A stretch of 45,558 bases of DNA from Promethearchaeota archaeon. Its GTDB lineage: Archaea; Asgardarchaeota; Lokiarchaeia; Sigyniarchaeales; Promethearchaeaceae. The notes beneath the pieces were generated by a model. It did not search any database. It was not told the DNA's origin and saw only the letters and a list, made by a program, of their open reading frames with translations. The stretch spans positions 1 to 45,558 of the forward strand of contig JABCSI010000003.1 in NCBI GenBank assembly GCA_018238965.1. The letters run 5' to 3'. Made by a program: the position numbers and the translations under genes. Below, one piece after another: positions 19,607 to 27,249 of the stretch. How positions within the stretch are numbered: the first letter of the stretch is position 1; every line of letters starts with the position of its first letter.

Positions 19607-21298
19607 ATGGTAGAAATACTTCGAACAACGACGTCCATTTGTCCCGAATGCATGCAACCCATTCGTGCAGAAATTTTTGTAGATCCCGAAAGAAATTGGG
19701 TGATGATGCGTAAAACTTGCGAGAAACACGGAGAATTCATGGATAAAATATCCATTGATCCCGAATATTATAAATGGAAAAATCAACATGCCACCGACTT
19801 GGATAGTCTTTATCTAACAACACCCTTAAATATTCCCAGAAATTCCGTGAACCCCGTGAAAACTGGGTGTCCCTATGATTGCGGATTGTGTGATCGCCAT
19901 ATATCGGCCGCCAACCTCATGATTATAGATATTACCAATCGGTGCAACCTCAATTGTCCCATCTGTTTTGCAAACTCTAACGCAGCAGGAAGGATTGTAG
20001 AATATACTTATGAACAGGTAGTAACTATTATGGAGCATTTTATTCAACAACGCCCATATCACGCTGCTATTGCTCAGTTTTCTGGTGGAGAACCGACTCT
20101 TCATCCACGTATTTTGGATATTTTACAAAAAGCCAAGGATCTTGGATTTCCCCACGTTATGTTAAATACCAACGGGATTAGAATGGCAAGAAGCAAAGAT
20201 TTTTGCCGAGAACTAAAAGAAGTTGGTCTGGGGGCAATCTATCTCTCATGGGATGCTTCCAGCGATAATTCCCCTGAAGTTTATGAAAAAATACGGGCAA
20301 AGGATCTCACCGAAATTAAGGAACAGGTGATTCAGAATTGTCGCGAAGTGGGCCTAGATGGGATCTTCTTGGTCTCTACTATTGCCAAAGGTGTGAATGA
20401 TCATGAAATTGGTCCCATTTTAGAATATGCCAAAGCAAACAATGATATTATTGGCGGAGTGATCTTCCAACCCGTATCTTTATGTGGGCGGATAACTCTG
20501 GAAGATCTCATGAATATGCGATATACGGCCAGCGATTTAATTGCAGAAATTAAACATTACACCGAAGAGAAAATCCAGAAATTTTATCCTTTAGCTATGT
20601 CGAGTAAGCTCACTCAATTACTGACATGGTTTTCAGATTTACCGGGATGGTCGATTTCCACCCATGATGATTGTGGATGGGCCACTTTTATGCCGATCCA
20701 AAATGGTGAGTATGTACCCATGGAGGACCTTCTTGATGTGGATGGTTTTATTTCTTGGTCGAATCAATGCTGGGATATGGTAGAAAAACGGGAAATTCCC
20801 AAAATCTCAAAGTGGCTACAGAATTTACGGCCTTTTGCTTTCACTTTAGGAATTCATAGGGCTTTTGATGCCCTCGCTGACTTTTCAGATGTTATGACAG
20901 ATATTGCCTACCGAAATGCCATGAAAGTATACTGGGCCTTGGGGTCCATAAAATTCTTGAAGAATTTTGATTTATCCCGCTTGATGAACGATCCCATGCA
21001 TCGTTATATTCTCAATTTTTTGAATGATGTGCGCATTGAAAAGTCTAAGTCTATGCTCCAACACGGGCTAATGTTTGTGGGGTGCATGCATTTTCAAGAC
21101 GCGTACGATTTAGATGTTGCCCGGGTACAAAAGTGTGTGGTCCATTACGGAGTGCTCGATCCAGACGATCCCGAAGAAAAACGTGTGCTTCAAATTCCCT
21201 TCTGTACCTTCAATACCATCCACCGGGAACAAATCGAAGAAAAATGGGCGGCCAAACACGGCAAACCTTTAAAATCCAAAAAACAGACAAGTGAATAA
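19607..21298 (+). CDS. tes: Radical SAM enzyme of the tetraether lipid synthase (Tes) type
   Basis: The 563-aa protein has three cysteine zones plus a core. An N-terminal knuckle, C12-x2-C15 with C38 and H41, is followed by a GCPYDCGLC cluster (C89, C92, C95 region). The radical SAM motif CNLNCPIC (C113, C117, C120) with GGEPT (160-164) comes next. A C-terminal cluster GCMHFQD, RVQKC, IPFCTFN closes the protein. This arrangement matches MJ0619-type Tes, which joins two archaeol chains carbon-to-carbon to make membrane-spanning tetraether lipids. A related radical SAM of other function is possible because the family is broad. It has its own TATA box and no operon partner. If correct, the host makes GDGT-type lipids. 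Confidence 0.82.
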   Translation: MVEILRTTTSICPECMQPIRAEIFVDPERNWVMMRKTCEKHGEFMDKISIDPEYYKWKNQHATDLDSLYLTTPLNIPRNSVNPVKTGCPYDCGLCDRHISAANLMIIDITNRCNLNCPICFANSNAAGRIVEYTYEQVVTIMEHFIQQRPYHAAIAQFSGGEPTLHPRILDILQKAKDLGFPHVMLNTNGIRMARSKDFCRELKEVGLGAIYLSWDASSDNSPEVYEKIRAKDLTEIKEQVIQNCREVGLDGIFLVSTIAKGVNDHEIGPILEYAKANNDIIGGVIFQPVSLCGRITLEDLMNMRYTASDLIAEIKHYTEEKIQKFYPLAMSSKLTQLLTWFSDLPGWSISTHDDCGWATFMPIQNGEYVPMEDLLDVDGFISWSNQCWDMVEKREIPKISKWLQNLRPFAFTLGIHRAFDALADFSDVMTDIAYRNAMKVYWALGSIKFLKNFDLSRLMNDPMHRYILNFLNDVRIEKSKSMLQHGLMFVGCMHFQDAYDLDVARVQKCVVHYGVLDPDDPEEKRVLQIPFCTFNTIHREQIEEKWAAKHGKPLKSKKQTSE

Positions 21299-21475
21299 TC
21301 CTATTGGTTAATATACGGGTATTTCCACAGTCTTTTTTCCCTTTCTTAATTTCTTCTTTACTTAGTTTATTTGTTTCTTTCTTCAAATTATGCTAGGAGA
21401 AAGAGATTTTTCCATCATGATAGATAGGATGATTTGGGTGATATGAAGGATTTTGAGGGAAGAGATTATAGAAGA

Positions 21476-22633
21476 TTATTCAAGGTGAACTGCTTGGATT
21501 AAAAAGTCCCTGAAGGGATCTAAAATTTGGGACAAGGGCACATCATCAAAAATATCCATCGCATGCTGTAAATCGACCTCCACAATATGTTCGGTTAAAC
21601 GGAAAAATTGCATTTTGCGTAATATTTTCTGGATATGCTCGGGTACCCCCCTCAAGACCAAATCCAAAGGATCTTCCACTTGGTATCCAGCAAATTCTTG
21701 GAAGAGCTGGAGTAAAAACATATCAAAAGTCAGACGATGTAAATCAGCTGTGCTGTAATGCTCTGCCCGTAATTCTTCCTTGATGATGCCAATTGTACTA
21801 CGTAAATCTTCCACAGATTTTTCTGCTTGTTCAAGCACTTTTTCTTCATTTCCGTTAAATCTGTAGCACATCATTTTAAGTAGATTAAATTCAGAAATCA
21901 TATGAAATATCCGGGCCAATACATTGTTTTTCAGATAAATGAAAACTTCACTAAATTCTTCCACATCCTCCAATTCTTGCCGTAACTGACGGAAAAACCC
22001 GGCTATTTCCCGCAATTCCTCAATAGCTACATCAAATTTCTTTTTTCCAATAAGACGGTTGAGTTGGTTAAAATGTTCAGAGTAATTGAAAATACTGGTA
22101 TCCATCCGGCGAATGGCTTGAAGAATGGTGGCCTCGGCTCTCTCCAATCTCCCGATTTTCTCAAAGCATTCACCGGCCCGGAGCAAAAACATTGCGCTGG
22201 CTTGTCGATAATCGTCAGGATCGACTGCAAAGAAGAGTTCAGCGATATCAGTATAGAGAATGGAAGCCTCCAGATAATTTCCTTGTTTATAAGCGAGAAC
22301 AGCCAGAACCAATTTCATTTTGGCGATCTCTTCCTGGAGTTCTAAATATTCCAGCTCCACGATAACATCTTGAACTTTTTCCATGATAAGTAGAATTTCT
22401 GTTTCCCTTTGCACTAATGTAATTAATTGATTGAAGGCTGGCGAAATACGTAGATAAAGCCCTGCATTTAAATATATCTCGATTGCCCGCATAACCAGAT
22501 ATGTTGCTCCCCTAATATCGCCGGCATTCCCTGCATCCATTCCCTCCTCAATGAGTTCCATGGCTTGGGTGATCTCTACTTGCTCTTCTATTGTATAATC
22601 GTCCCAATTCATTTTCTTCACCAGCCATTTCAT
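21476..22633 (-). CDS. Helical-repeat (TPR-like) protein, 385 aa
   Basis: It is almost entirely helical, made of antiparallel helix pairs with TPR spacing (AYKQGNYLEASILYTDIAEL, AGECFEKIGRLERAEATILQ), followed by a longer C-terminal helical domain without clear repeats. No signal peptide, metal site or membrane span is visible. The fold class recalls alpha-SNAP-like solenoids, but I have no evidence for that role. The frame opens with ATG codons at 22633 and 22612; the second (MNWDDYTIEEQ) begins the conserved-looking part. It is transcribed away from the proteasome gene. Confidence 0.6.
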   Translation of the reverse strand: MKWLVKKMNWDDYTIEEQVEITQAMELIEEGMDAGNAGDIRGATYLVMRAIEIYLNAGLYLRISPAFNQLITLVQRETEILLIMEKVQDVIVELEYLELQEEIAKMKLVLAVLAYKQGNYLEASILYTDIAELFFAVDPDDYRQASAMFLLRAGECFEKIGRLERAEATILQAIRRMDTSIFNYSEHFNQLNRLIGKKKFDVAIEELREIAGFFRQLRQELEDVEEFSEVFIYLKNNVLARIFHMISEFNLLKMMCYRFNGNEEKVLEQAEKSVEDLRSTIGIIKEELRAEHYSTADLHRLTFDMFLLQLFQEFAGYQVEDPLDLVLRGVPEHIQKILRKMQFFRLTEHIVEVDLQHAMDIFDDVPLSQILDPFRDFLIQAVHLE

Positions 22634-22793
22634 TCATTACGAAAATTTTCCTTCGTTACAAAAATTCGACCAAAGTCTAAGTCAGCGTATCCACCCTACC
22701 ACTGATAGGTAAATCAATACCGCGCCATTTAAAACATATAACAAAATCCTAAAATCACCCTTCTCCTTTTCAAAGATAGCCCAAAATTTTTTT

Positions 22794-22803
22794 ACCCGCG
22801 GGT
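22794..22803. promoter_or_regulatory. Palindrome upstream of the proteasome gene
   Basis: ACCCGCGGGT is a perfect 10-bp palindrome, strikingly GC-rich for this region, 37-46 bp before the ATG. It lies where an archaeal repressor or activator would bind just upstream of a TATA region (TTTTATT, 22805-22811). Confidence 0.45.
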
Positions 22804-22840
22804 CTTTTATTGAGTTATACTCTCACGGAGAAAAATCGAT

Positions 22841-23554
22841 ATGATGCGCAAAGGTGACGATGCCGGATACGACCGATCCATTACCATGTTCTCCCCCGAA
22901 GGGCGCCTATACCAAGTGGAATACGCCTTGGAGGCCGTACGACGAGGAACATTGTGTATTGGCTTGAAGTCTAATGCTGGCGCTGTGATTATTACACGGA
23001 AGAAATTTAGCAAATTGATGGACAGTTCTACGATTCAGAAACTCTTTATAATTGATCAACATATCGGTTGCAGCATTTCGGGGCTCCACGCCGATTCGCG
23101 CATTCTTGTGGACTATGCTCGCGTACAATGCCAAGTCCATCGTCTCACATATTCTGAACCTGTGAGGATCCAAACCATTACGCGCAAATTAGCCGACATT
23201 AAGCAACAATACAGCCAGCACGGCGGCGTAAGACCTTTTGGCTCTGCGCTTTTGATAATTGGAGTCGACCCAGATGGGATCCCACGAGTCATGACGACCT
23301 CGCCGAGCGGGACTTTTTGGGCATGGAAAGGCACTGCGATGGGCCGCAATGCGGAAGAGGCCCGGGAGAAGCTCAATAAAGTTTTGAAAGATGATCTAAC
23401 TTTCGATGAATTGATTAAGACGGGCATTAAAATTCTCCGGGAAGCTACGGAAGAGGAAATCGAGGATGAAACTATTCAGGTGGGCTGTGTAAATGCCGAG
23501 GATGGACAGTTCCGAATTCTCTCTCCCGAAGATACGAAGCCATACCTGGCATGA
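22841..23554 (+). CDS. psmA: 20S proteasome alpha subunit
   Basis: The 237-aa protein forms the outer gated rings of the archaeal 20S proteasome. The N-terminal gate and H0 helix are unmistakable (YDRSITMFSPEGRLYQVEYA, residues 9-28), followed by the alpha-type core with RRGTLCIGLK and PFGSALLIIGVD. There is no processed Thr, as expected for alpha rather than beta. The second ATG (22844) is an equally good start; GGAG lies about 10 nt upstream. Beta subunit and PAN ATPase genes are not in the window. Confidence 0.96.
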   Translation: MMRKGDDAGYDRSITMFSPEGRLYQVEYALEAVRRGTLCIGLKSNAGAVIITRKKFSKLMDSSTIQKLFIIDQHIGCSISGLHADSRILVDYARVQCQVHRLTYSEPVRIQTITRKLADIKQQYSQHGGVRPFGSALLIIGVDPDGIPRVMTTSPSGTFWAWKGTAMGRNAEEAREKLNKVLKDDLTFDELIKTGIKILREATEEEIEDETIQVGCVNAEDGQFRILSPEDTKPYLA

Positions 23555-23661
23555 GCGAATTTAACTTTTCCGAAACATATTTTTACTCTTTTTATTATTT
23601 GTTCATTATTTTTTCATTTCATCAATATTTTCTGCTTCATCAAATTTTATTTTTTCCATTT

Positions 23662-23931
23662 TCAAAGAGGGAAATAGGCCGAAGTGGAGGTGGGGATATT
23701 GGTGGCTGCGGGGATTATAAATTTCAACAAGCAATCCAGATTTTGAGAATAATGGGGGCATGTTTGGGAGATACGCAATATTTCTTCTAATTTTCCCGAT
23801 AACTGTTTAAAACCACATGAAATGCTAAAGGAATCTTTTGTTTCTTGAATAGATTTGGCATGAAGGCACCGTGCACACGGAAGGATGATCTTTCCCAGAT
23901 TATTCCGACAATCAATCTCAAGTTCAGCCAT
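23662..23931 (-). CDS. Small cysteine-containing protein (about 89 aa), unknown
   Basis: I do not recognise it. C8, C19-x2-C22, C39, C58 and C67 suggest a metal-binding or redox fold. The frame could start five codons earlier (23946), but a TATATA element at plus-strand 23957-23963 (minus-strand orientation) is centred about 28 bp upstream of the ATG at 23931, so a leaderless start there is preferred. It follows the PAS gene in the same direction but has its own promoter. A plus-strand frame overlapping it is judged a shadow. Confidence 0.45.
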   Translation of the reverse strand: MAELEIDCRNNLGKIILPCARCLHAKSIQETKDSFSISCGFKQLSGKLEEILRISQTCPHYSQNLDCLLKFIIPAATNIPTSTSAYFPL

Positions 23932-23956
23932 AGCACCAATTTTCATTCACAAAAAC

Positions 23957-23963
23957 TATATAA
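23957..23963 (-). promoter_or_regulatory. TATA box of the small Cys protein
   Basis: TTATATAG (read on the minus strand) sits about 28 bp before the ATG at 23931 and supports that start. Confidence 0.45.
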
Positions 23964-23998
23964 ACTCCGATTTTTTGAGGCAACCCGATTTCGGAATG

Positions 23999-24496
23999 TT
24001 AAGGTAAATTTTTGATTTGTAGAAGAACCAAGTCACCAATTTTTTCAGTGGAGATGAGGAGCTCCGTATATTGAGTCCCGTTGCTAGTTTTAATGTACTG
24101 GTAAGCCTTTCTAAGGAGAACTCCTTTTTCCGATTCAAATGTTTCCATGACGGAATTTCTAATCGTACATTCCGTGCAATGAATAGTATGTCCACAACCT
24201 TCGGGTAAATCAGAATAGGCACAGCCAACAACATCCCCTCCGGGATTTCCCTCGATTTGTTCTGGGGTTTTTCGAAGTTTATCAGAAGCGTTGAAGTTAT
24301 TGGAAACAATGGTACCATCTTGATTCACCAGAAGGATAGGAACTTCCAATCCATTTATCAGATCATTTATTGATGTCTGAGAAGTATTCAAGGACGAAAA
24401 GCATTTTTCACAGATCCCGTGAGAAACAGGGCGCTGGGAAATTTCTTCATTGAACACAATGTAGTCTTCATTGCAGATGGCACACTGTAATTCCAT
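23999..24496 (-). CDS. PAS-domain protein with N-terminal zinc knuckle and internal Cys cluster
   Basis: From the ATG at 24496 the protein has 165 aa. C5-x2-C8 and C29-x2-C32 form a probable zinc ribbon. A PAS fold follows (42-150: EVPILLVNQDGTIVSNN is its first strand), carrying an unusual cluster C92, C101, C107-x2-C110 in GCGHTIHCTECTIR. Similar GCG-x-T-x-HC-x2-C PAS domains occur in archaeal and bacterial sensors, and the cysteines may hold a metal or cluster. There is no kinase or output domain, so it must act through a partner. An AT-rich TATTTAA element about 26 bp upstream fits a leaderless start at this ATG rather than at the TTG (24517) or the ATG at 24511. Confidence 0.7.
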   Translation of the reverse strand: MELQCAICNEDYIVFNEEISQRPVSHGICEKCFSSLNTSQTSINDLINGLEVPILLVNQDGTIVSNNFNASDKLRKTPEQIEGNPGGDVVGCAYSDLPEGCGHTIHCTECTIRNSVMETFESEKGVLLRKAYQYIKTSNGTQYTELLISTEKIGDLVLLQIKNLP

Positions 24497-24961
24497 TGAT
24501 GTTAGCAACATTGACAATTATTTAAGATTGATCATTAAATTTGTAATTTTTTCCTCGTAAAACAAAGAAAAAATTAGTATCCCGCTTCCAGATTCACAAT
24601 ATGCAAGTAGTCTGTGCGTCCCTCTACTACTTTTTTAACATTGAGAATTACATCATCCCACCGCCGCAAATCGTCAAAGGGGGAATCGGCACGGTGGGGA
24701 GAAAGCAAAACATTGGAGAGTGTGTTGAAGGCTTCGGAATACGGCCAAAGTCTTCCAAAGTTGTCGGGTTCAGGATTATACACATACCAGACATCTAAAG
24801 CAGCGCGATTGATAATTTTCGTCTGGAGGGCATTAAACAGATCATTTTCCCGTACTATTTTTCCCCGACCTACATTAACCACTACACCCTGTGGACCAAG
24901 TAATCGGAGATGATCTAAGGTGATCATTCCACGTGTTTCTTGGGTAAGGGGTAGATAATAG

Positions 24962-24979
24962 TTGGGAAAAATTTGATCA
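24962..24979 (+). repeat. Left terminal inverted repeat (candidate)
   Basis: It begins TTGGG and ends TTTGATCA; 14 of 18 positions match the reverse complement of 26530-26547. Confidence 0.45.
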
Positions 24980-25062
24980 ATGATGATCATTCAGACATGT
25001 ATGACTTAATAATCCAGAAATTCGCCACACTAAGGATTTTTAATAATAGATAAGATAAAATA

Positions 25063-25227
25063 ATGATAACGAATCTTGAATTGTATGAAAAATTTGTGAT
25101 TTGCACCCACTTTCAAAAAAGTGCAAGATGGTACTGTATTCTCTTAAATCAAGATATAGATGAACGCCTAGGTGGAATTACTTCTTTTCACAACATCGCA
25201 CCATGTAAGATTCTAGCAAAAACATAA
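25063..25227 (+). other. 54-codon open frame inside the insertion
   Basis: An ATG at 25063 opens 54 codons ending at 25227 (a TAA). The peptide has three Cys and a basic start but resembles nothing I know. It lies in the part of the insertion upstream of the intron and could be a remnant of the carrier's own gene. Weak support. Confidence 0.15.
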
Positions 25228-26308
25228 CAGGAAGGTGATAATTGAAGCATAGATAAATGAGAAAAAGAAAGGATCTGGGGATGGGGAAGAACCAAACTCT
25301 TGACTGAGAACCAATCATTTGTATATTATATAACAATCTCTTTCTTCTATAGTCGTGACAAGAAGTCGATTAATCTGAATACAAGATAAAAACTGACCCA
25401 TAGGTGACATGGTGAGCCTACTCACACGAGCGTGCTTGGTAACAAGTGGGTTCGGAGCGTTGAGAACAATGTAGACATGGTTGCTAAGATCAAGTAGTCA
25501 TGTCGCTAGGCTGAACTGTCATGGGGAACGTAAGTAAAGTGGTATTTAAACCTCGTTAGTAAGAGGCGGTGAAAGAATCTTGATACACCGTGCTAAAAAG
25601 CAAAACTGTTTGGGATTTGTGCTCTATAGTCATAAATCCGTCACTCTTAAAGCAGTCGGGGAACAGCCACCCCCTAAAACAGTTGTTGAAAGTCAGTTAA
25701 TCGAAACTTGGTAAACCCTATTGACTCCGATATATATCGGTACGAATCGAGTAATCGAGTAGAATGGTCAAGAGGGTAGAGCATGCAGGAAAAAGCGAAT
25801 GCCTCCTTGTAATCAGGGGGATAGAGGTAGTTTATACTCAACTTGAAAAGGTGCAGACTTCCTATGCAGGTGCGAACAATAAGAAGTAATCTCGAATTTC
25901 ATAAACCATTGTATTTCACTCTTGCATCAGTTTGGGATGAAAAACAAAATCAAGATAATACATAAGAGGTTAGTGGTATATCAAAGATTGTCATTTCTTG
26001 CGAAATTAACCTCCATGATCCTGTTATTCTTGATGAAAAAGGGGATGTTAGTCGATGTTGATGCCATTGAACAGACCGATGGACTATATAATAATAATGA
26101 ATGAATCTGAAATTATCCATATAACATATATAGGAAAGGAAACTGTAGGCGGGAGAATCTGTTACCCTACCTCCTGATCAAAGCAGAAATTCCAATAAAG
26201 GGAGACCTATATTACGTTGATATGAAATATTTGGTGCTGACGATTATCTGTAGTATGAATGTTTGAGTTTGTGGATTATTGAGTAATACATATCTTAACC
26301 AGAGGAAA

Positions 26309-26371
26309 ACGGTGACGAGATTCTCTGGAGAACTAACGGTGACGCGATGTTCAAAGAAGGACACGGTGACG
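26309..26371 (+). repeat. Three ACGGTGACG motifs with a 27-bp period
   Basis: Identical 9-mers at 26309-26317, 26336-26344 and 26363-26371 are spaced by exactly 18 unrelated bases each, in intron domain IV just before domain V. Confidence 0.8.
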
Positions 26372-26389
26372 TGTGTATTTTTCGGGCTC

Positions 26390-26464
26390 GAGCGGAGTAT
26401 GGGGAAACTTGTACGCTCCGTTCCTAGAGGAGAAAGGGATGGTAACATCCCCGACTTACTCGGC
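26390..26464 (+). ncRNA. Group II intron domains V and VI
   Basis: Domain V is exactly 34 nt (26390-26423). It has an 8-bp lower stem GAGCGGAG/CTCCGTTC holding the AGC triad (26391-26393), a 2-nt CG bulge, a 6-bp upper stem TATGGG/CTTGTA and a GAAA tetraloop. Domain VI has a distal stem GGGATG/CATCCC with loop GTAA (26436-26451). Its basal stem, GAG/CTC and GAG/CTT, leaves A26458 bulged as the branch-point adenosine, 6 nt before the proposed 3' end. Confidence 0.93.
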
Positions 26465-26529
26465 GGAGAAAGAGCCATTTTCCGTTGTAAATGTGCCCTT
26501 TCGGGCTTGGCAATTCTGGTGAACAGAAA

Positions 26530-26547
26530 TGATCAAGTTTTAAACAA
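26530..26547 (-). repeat. Right terminal inverted repeat (candidate)
   Basis: Read on the minus strand it begins TTGTTTAAAA and ends CTTGATCA, partner of 24962-24979. Confidence 0.45.
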
Positions 26548-27249
26548 CGGTGCAGCAATAATTAATGTATCAATGGCAGTCATAAACGATTCCAGTTCAT
26601 CGGGCGTATATTTTGTTAAAGAAGGAAGATTATTATCTGGAATGTCTTCAGAGGAGGAGATTTTGGACCAATCTTTCCGTAAAGCATGAAATTCGACCGG
26701 AAACCCTTGTAACATAGTATGAACTTGACGATTAACGCTTCCGTATCCGAAAAGTCCGATCTTTCGCCCACCGATGGGAAGGGTTGGGTAAGGCTCCTCG
26801 ATTCCTTCACCCCCCGGCACTCATTTCCCCTCGGTCATTTCTCGATGATGCACGATCAGATGGTTGAGAATTCCAAAGAGCAAAGCAACCGCATGCTGGG
26901 CAATAAGATCCGCCGCCCCATGGGCGTTAACTATTGGGCATGTTAAAGGCACCTCAAGCTCATTAAATGCTTTTACAAGATAGCTGACTCCGGTATACGG
27001 TGTGATATAAAGCCGTAGTTTGCGTGCATGGGCTAATAATTCTGCGGAACATTTCCATCCAAGGAGAATATCTGCTTGGGCAACCAGAGGGCACATAGAT
27101 TCAAAATCAGTTTTTTTGGGTATAATTAGCTCCACCGGATATTCTCGAAATGCATTCTCCAGATGGCTAATGACTCGAGGGGAGAGAGTATTATATAAGA
27201 AAACAACCTTTACAGGAGTCAATTTATGTTTAGGTTGTTCAGACATGGC

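Larger units (their letters stand above)
25355..26464 (+). mobile_element. Group II intron without an intact reverse transcriptase
   Basis: The 3' end has a complete domain V (26390-26423) and domain VI (26427-26464). Upstream, 25355-25880 reads like domains I-III of bacterial (chloroplast-like) introns: a GUGAC start, the CTACTCACACGAGCGTG and TTGGTAAC segments, and an EBS1-type loop TGTGCTCTATAGTC. CTATAG at 25624-25629 can pair with CTATAG at 25347-25352, two bases before the proposed 5' end. Domain IV (about 25880-26380) is only ~500 nt and has no frame encoding reverse transcriptase motifs; a faint YVDM in place of YADD near 26215-26230 may be a relic. The 3' end reads GC instead of the usual AY. 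It lies antisense to the dehydrogenase, so splicing cannot restore that mRNA. Confidence 0.85.
24962..26547 (+). mobile_element. Insertion in the dehydrogenase, bounded by imperfect inverted repeats and carrying a group II intron
   Basis: The dehydrogenase reading frame resumes across this DNA with essentially no loss, so it arrived as an insertion. Its ends match as an inverted repeat over 18 bp with 14 identities (24962-24979 against 26530-26547, sharing TTGATCA and the terminal TTG). The left edge may lie up to 12 bp further left. I see no clean target-site duplication. It carries no transposase; subtracting the intron leaves about 475 bp, so the carrier resembles a miniature inverted-repeat element. 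Confidence 0.55.
24574..27246 (-). pseudogene. D-2-hydroxyacid dehydrogenase, broken by a stop codon and a 1.6-kb insertion
   Basis: Three same-strand pieces make one dehydrogenase. 27246-26824 encodes the N-terminal substrate domain and 26820-26548 the NAD-binding start (GLFGYGSVNRQV). 24950-24574 encodes the rest, with the catalytic set: Arg in NVGRG, Glu in NPEPD, His in SPHRA. Between pieces one and two a TGA (26823-26821) interrupts the frame at EGK-stop-VPGG, where the family usually has EGxW, so TGG-to-TGA is likely. Between two and three the frame is cut after AAPL and resumes at PLTQETRG. The gene begins 3 bp after the vWA/finger gene and was its operon partner. It cannot make the full enzyme as it stands. 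Confidence 0.85.

Noticed and set aside
23551-23790. 79-codon plus-strand frame after psmA
   Set aside because: It begins in a T-rich terminator-like tract and overlaps the better-supported small Cys protein on the other strand.
25922-26104. 60-codon frame in the intron's domain IV, possible reverse transcriptase
   Set aside because: It shows none of the reverse transcriptase blocks and is far too short; the YVDM nearby is in another frame.
26309-26371. CRISPR-like spacing of 9-mers
   Set aside because: The repeats are only 9 bp and the gaps 18 bp, with just three copies, inside a ribozyme domain.
26279-26689. 136-codon frame with repeated TVT residues
   Set aside because: It crosses intron domains V and VI and runs into the antisense of the dehydrogenase; the repeats are explained by the 9-mers.
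26821-26823. In-frame TGA as selenocysteine or recoded Trp
   Set aside because: The gene has a second, independent lesion and other genes here use TGA as stop, so a nonsense mutation is simpler.
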